DNA from: Bradyrhizobium sp. SRL28 | Lineage (GTDB): Bacteria > Pseudomonadota > Alphaproteobacteria > Rhizobiales > Xanthobacteraceae | DNA length: 64,000 nt | Assembly: GCF_018596315.1 (NCBI RefSeq) | Contig: NZ_JAHEAG010000028.1 | Span: 1-64,000 of the forward strand | Direction: 5' to 3' | Shown here: positions 60,693-64,000 of the stretch, in pieces | Layout: each line of letters starts with the position of its first letter | How positions within the stretch are numbered: the first letter of the stretch is position 1 | Position numbers and translations under genes: made by a program | The notes under the pieces: model-generated | Seen by the model: the letters and a program-made list of their open reading frames with translations, nothing else | Database searches by the model: none | Told to the model about the DNA's origin: nothing

Positions 60693-61790
60693 TCAATAAT
60701 ACCCGAACGCCACCGGGCGAAAGGCGTGCAGCAGATGCTGGTCGATCTTGTCGCCCATCTCTTCCATCATGCCGAACGCCTTGGCGTGGGTGAACTGCAG
60801 CCGGTAGGCGCGCTTCTCGACCAGGGCGGCATAGATATCAACGATCGTGGTCAGCCGCACGATGTCGCTGATCTGCTTGCCGTTCAGGCCGTTGGGATAG
60901 CCGGTGCCGTCGAGGAACTCGTGATGGTGCAGCACCACATCGAGCATCTCGAGCGGGAAACCGCCCTGGGCTGCCAGCGCGTCATAACCGCGGCGCGGAT
61001 GCTGGCGCATCTCTTCCATCTCTTCCAGAGTCAGCGGGCCCGGCTTGTCCAGGATCGCCACCGGGATGAATGCCTTGCCGACGTCGTGCAGCAGCGCGGC
61101 GCGGGCAAGACGGCGCTGGTCGTCCTCACGCATGCCGAGATGCTGCGCGTAGGCGACTGCAAAGCCGGTGACAAAGAGACAATGGCGGTAGCTGCCGGCG
61201 TGATGGCAGCCGACCGTCGTCAGCCATTCGCGCAGCGACGAATGCTTGATCGCCTTGAGAATCTTGTTCTCGGCCTCGACGATGTCGCTGAATTTCAGGG
61301 GAACGCCAGATGGAAGCTTTTCGAAGATCTTGACCATCACGGCATGCGCCGCTTCGACACCTCGGTTCAGGACCTTGCCGCGATCGGTCTCGTCATATCC
61401 ATCGCTGTCCGGAAACGCGGCGCGAATCCGCTGCAGGATGCCTTGCGCGTCGAACGGCCGCGCGATGGTGTCGGTGGCGCCGAGCGCCCAGGCCTGCATC
61501 GATCCGTGATGCAGCGCGTCCGCCAGCACGAACAGCCGCGGCATTTCGCGATAGGCCTCGGCGCGCAGCTTGTTGCGCACCAACTGCACGCTCTCGGCGG
61601 AGCGCAAATTGATGTCGACCACGATGCCCGCAAGGTCGCGCTCGGGCGCATCGGGAATGTCAGATGTCGCGATGGTGTCGACCTGACCGACGGATCGCAG
61701 AATGCTGGCGAGTTCGCTGCTCTGATCGCTTCGATCCGAAGCCAGCAGCAGCCGGCGCTTGGTCGAAGTCTTGTTGGCTACCGATGTCAT
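60693..61790 (-). CDS. HD-GYP phosphodiesterase with degenerate receiver domain
   Basis: Protein of 365 aa. The N-terminal 1-125 has a receiver-like fold with D59 in GIVVDINLR, but the acidic pair is reduced and the usual Lys is R111 (ARPF), so phosphorylation is doubtful. The HD-GYP domain (about 175-360) keeps HD at 235-236 in LLHDVGKAFIP, then LHHHEFLDGTGYP with GYP at 297-299. This is the signature of cyclic-di-GMP hydrolases. It is the third protein with c-di-GMP domains in the window and has no kinase next to it. Confidence 0.92.
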   Translation of the reverse strand: MTSVANKTSTKRRLLLASDRSDQSSELASILRSVGQVDTIATSDIPDAPERDLAGIVVDINLRSAESVQLVRNKLRAEAYREMPRLFVLADALHHGSMQAWALGATDTIARPFDAQGILQRIRAAFPDSDGYDETDRGKVLNRGVEAAHAVMVKIFEKLPSGVPLKFSDIVEAENKILKAIKHSSLREWLTTVGCHHAGSYRHCLFVTGFAVAYAQHLGMREDDQRRLARAALLHDVGKAFIPVAILDKPGPLTLEEMEEMRQHPRRGYDALAAQGGFPLEMLDVVLHHHEFLDGTGYPNGLNGKQISDIVRLTTIVDIYAALVEKRAYRLQFTHAKAFGMMEEMGDKIDQHLLHAFRPVAFGYY

Positions 61791-61935
61791 GAAACCCCAG
61801 ACCCCTAGCAGTGAAGACTTGCAACCGAGGCTAGCGGAGAATGGGTTCCTTGCGGCTTAAGAGGGATGCTGAAAGCGAACTACCATAAATGCTAAAATTT
61901 TAGCGATCTGGTTTGTGATGCGCTGCGCCCACATT

Positions 61936-62055
61936 GTCATCATCGCCTTGTGCGCAATTGCGCACTGGAGCGGATGATCCAGTACGCCATGACAGTTATT
62001 ATCACCCTCGAAGGCCGCGGCGTACTGGATGCCCCGCCTGCGCGGGGCATGACAG
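61936..62055. repeat. Intergenic palindromic repeat, family F copy 2 (inverted)
   Basis: Inverted copy of the 26-147 repeat: GTCATCATCGCCTTGTGCGC AATTGCGCACTGGAG, then GATCCAGTACGCCATGACAG, then GTACTGGATGCCCCGCCTGC, ending GCATGACAGC. It contains the palindrome GTGCGCAATTGCGCAC. The rest of 61791-62126 contains no gene that I can support. Confidence 0.8.
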
Positions 62056-62065
62056 CACGGGGTCA

Positions 62066-62102
62066 CAAAATAAATCCGCCGGAAGCATTACCTCCGGCGG
62101 AT
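62066..62102 (-). terminator. Rho-independent terminator of the molybdenum hydroxylase gene
   Basis: Perfect 10-bp stem ATCCGCCGGA (62074-62083) / TCCGGCGGAT (62093-62102), 9-nt loop. On the minus strand it is followed by TTATTTTGTG. It lies 24 bp after the stop codon. Confidence 0.85.
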
Positions 62103-62126
62103 CATTCTTATCGGTGCTTCGGCGAT

Positions 62127-64000
62127 TTACGCCTTCATGCTCGCCTTCACCGCTTCTGCCGTGATCGGCAACGAGCGGATGCGCGCGCCGCAGGCGTTGA
62201 AGATCGCGTTGCCGAGCGCGGGCGCGATCACCGTCACCGCCGGCTCGCCGACGCCGGTCGGCTTGTCGCCGTTGGCGATGACATTGATGGCCACTTCCGG
62301 CGTCTGGCTCATCCGCAGCGGCGTGTAGGTATCGAAGTTGGTCTGCTCGATACCACCATCCTTCAGCGTCGCCTTTTCATACATGGCGAGCGAAAGGCCC
62401 CACAATGCCGCGCCCTCGACCTGGGCGCGGATGTTGTCGGGATGCACCTGCATGCCGACGTCGGTGGCCACGGTCAATTTCTTGACCTTGACCTCGCCGG
62501 ACGGCGACACGGCGACATGGGCCACGCACGCGGTCCAGCTTGCGGTTGCCCGCTCCTGCGACGAGACGCAGGCGACGCCCATGCCCTCGCCTTTCGGCAG
62601 TTTGGTGGTGCCGTAGCCGGCCATGCCCATCGCCGCCAGCAGCGTGTTGCGCAGGCGTTGCGCGCCACCGTCGTTCTTGCCTTTGCCGTCCAGCATCGCG
62701 ATGCGGTACTCTGCGGGATCCTTGCCTGCCGCGTGCGCAAGTTCGTCGATCATGCTTTCGACGGCCCAGAAGGTCCAGCCGGGAGCGACCGACCGCAACT
62801 GCCCGGACGGGGTGGCGGTGTGCGCCATCTCGTTCTTGATCGCGCGGACATTGTGATTGGGCACGGAATAGAAGAAGTCCGCACCATTCACGGTGAACGA
62901 GTCCAGCGGTCCTTTCTTGTCGACCGAAGGCGTCAGGAAATCGGGGATTCCCCATCGCTGGGTCGGCCACGCGCTGACCACGTCGTGGTTGAGCGCGATC
63001 AGCTTGCCATCGCCATCGAGACCCGCCTTTACCTTCTGGAAGGTCAGCGGACGCGAATAGTCCATGGTCATGTCGTTTTCGCGCGAGTAAATGACCTTGA
63101 CCGGTTTGCCGACGGCCTTCGCCGCCTGCACCGCGGGCACCATCATGTCTGCGTCGAGACGCCGGCCGAAGCCGCCGCCCAGCCACATCTGGTGCATGAC
63201 GACGAACTTGGGATCGATCCCGGCAGCACCCGCCGCGATTGCGCCGGAACGCGTCGCGAACTGGTTGCCAGAATAGATATGCAGGATATCGCCCTTGAAC
63301 TCGGCAGTGGCGTTCATCGGCTCCAGCGGCGCATGGATGTTGATGCTGGTGGTGTATTCAGCCTCCATCACCTTCGCCGCGGTCCCGAAAGCCGCCGCGG
63401 TGTCGCCGTCCTTGACGAAGAACTGTCCGGAATCGTCGAGCGCCTGCAGCCGCTTCGCCTCGTCGATCAACGACTGGCTCGATAGCTTGGCGTTCGGACC
63501 ATTGTCGTAAGTGATCTTCAGCGCGTCGCCGGCCTTCCGCGCATTGGCATAGGTATTGGCGACCGCCACCACCCAGCCGGAAGTGCTGCCGGTCTTGTCG
63601 TCGAGCGTGATCGCCTTGATGAAGCCCGGCACCTTTTTGGCGGCGGCGTCATCGACCGATTTCACCGTGGCGCCGAAGCGTACCGGCGGCGTCACCACCT
63701 TGCCGTAGACCATGCCCGGCAGCATGACGTCGATGCCGTATTTGGCCGTGCCGTTGATCTTCGGGGGAATATCGAGCTGCGGAACGGAGACGCCGACCAT
63801 GGTGTACTGGTCGGGCGTCTTGAGCTTGATCGCCTTGAGTTCGTCCGGCGTGAACTTCTTGGTGATCTTGCCGCTCTTGACGATGTCGGCAAAGCTCATC
63901 GACTTCTTCGACTTCGTATGCGAGACGGTGGAGTTGCGCACCACCAACTCGCCGGCCGGCACACCCATCGAGGCGGCTGCGGCTTCCGTCAATGCAATAC
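62127..64000 (-). CDS. Molybdopterin-binding hydroxylase large subunit, partial (IorB/xanthine dehydrogenase family)
   Basis: C-terminal about 624 residues of a molybdenum hydroxylase large subunit; the frame runs off the window edge, so the start is missing. Relatives (isoquinoline 1-oxidoreductase beta) are about 720-750 aa. Visible words are MVYGKVVTPPVRFGATVK, EAEYTTSINIHAPLEPMNATAEF, WLGGGFGRRLDADMM, and near the end the catalytic Glu region TGVGEPAVTVIAPALGNAIFN (short keys). It hydroxylates N-heterocycles or aldehydes using a small iron-sulfur subunit, which should lie outside the window. A strong terminator follows. Confidence 0.92.
   Translation of the reverse strand, partial: IALTEAAAASMGVPAGELVVRNSTVSHTKSKKSMSFADIVKSGKITKKFTPDELKAIKLKTPDQYTMVGVSVPQLDIPPKINGTAKYGIDVMLPGMVYGKVVTPPVRFGATVKSVDDAAAKKVPGFIKAITLDDKTGSTSGWVVAVANTYANARKAGDALKITYDNGPNAKLSSQSLIDEAKRLQALDDSGQFFVKDGDTAAAFGTAAKVMEAEYTTSINIHAPLEPMNATAEFKGDILHIYSGNQFATRSGAIAAGAAGIDPKFVVMHQMWLGGGFGRRLDADMMVPAVQAAKAVGKPVKVIYSRENDMTMDYSRPLTFQKVKAGLDGDGKLIALNHDVVSAWPTQRWGIPDFLTPSVDKKGPLDSFTVNGADFFYSVPNHNVRAIKNEMAHTATPSGQLRSVAPGWTFWAVESMIDELAHAAGKDPAEYRIAMLDGKGKNDGGAQRLRNTLLAAMGMAGYGTTKLPKGEGMGVACVSSQERATASWTACVAHVAVSPSGEVKVKKLTVATDVGMQVHPDNIRAQVEGAALWGLSLAMYEKATLKDGGIEQTNFDTYTPLRMSQTPEVAINVIANGDKPTGVGEPAVTVIAPALGNAIFNACGARIRSLPITAEAVKASMKA

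Overview
The window is about 64 kb of GC-rich, densely coded DNA. It looks like the chromosome of an alphaproteobacterium of the Bradyrhizobium/Rhodopseudomonas group (Nitrobacteraceae). This is inferred from gene content: a RegSR/ActSR redox two-component pair, a FixL/FixJ-style kinase-regulator set, MmcB, an intracellular PHA depolymerase, Bug-type and branched-chain amino-acid-type binding proteins, DUF3551, and several short palindromic intergenic repeat families. No phage, plasmid, transposase, integrase or CRISPR array was seen, so this reads as ordinary chromosome with accessory catabolic patches.

Layout. 0.9-4.5 kb: a membrane PAS histidine kinase, a FixJ-like regulator and a stand-alone receiver, followed by four very small genes, two of which encode paralogous Cys-rich zinc-knuckle-like proteins. 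4.5-8.5 kb: Ogt repair methyltransferase, a DUF1304 membrane protein, and two tandem near-duplicate periplasmic binding proteins, each with its own copy of a promoter-like block and its own terminator. 8.5-14.5 kb: DUF1330, a class A penicillin-binding protein, a YkuD L,D-transpeptidase, an AapJ-like binding protein, and a YgjP-type metallopeptidase. 14.8-18 kb: PHA depolymerase and an ABC-2 exporter pair. 18.2-25.1 kb: RegS/RegR, MmcB, a VWA protein, an RMD1/DUF155 protein, a metallo-beta-lactamase-fold hydrolase and a PHB-depolymerase-type esterase. 25.2-31.5 kb: a frameshifted MFS transporter, an LLM flavin monooxygenase, a cytochrome P450, a cupin and an SDR. 31.7-37.9 kb: an HWE-type kinase and two GGDEF-EAL proteins. 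37.8-42.3 kb: a cNMP-binding patatin, an SsuD-like monooxygenase, YccF, a universal stress protein and tRNA-Arg(CCG). 42.4-48.8 kb: a creatininase-family enzyme, a PCuAC-like protein whose copper ligands are mostly lost, a His-rich outer-membrane barrel, and a chemoreceptor. 48.8-53.8 kb: a serine hydrolase, a racemase-like protein, DUF1428, DUF899, and an autoregulated-looking ArsR-SRPBCC pair. 53.9-64 kb: a catabolic-looking set (Bug binding protein, VOC protein, acyl-CoA synthetase, YtcJ-type amidohydrolase, second P450), then an HD-GYP protein and a molybdenum hydroxylase subunit cut by the window edge.

Three themes recur. Signalling is heavy: two-component systems plus three proteins with cyclic-di-GMP domains. 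Uptake is by binding proteins encoded away from any permease. Oxidative catabolism uses P450s, flavin monooxygenases, a molybdenum hydroxylase and CoA ligation. Six families of 30-150 bp palindromic repeats occupy many intergenic gaps, mostly at gene 3' ends.

The observations most worth a second look are the four-gene mini-ORF cluster (3850-4491), the ArsR gene whose predicted operator covers the -10 box to the start codon and would give a leaderless mRNA, the 139-nt out-of-frame overlap of ArsR with SRPBCC, the single-base frameshift in the MFS gene, and the degenerate PCuAC beside a metal-ligand-rich barrel. Nothing here is clearly an undescribed system; the mini-ORF cluster is the best candidate.
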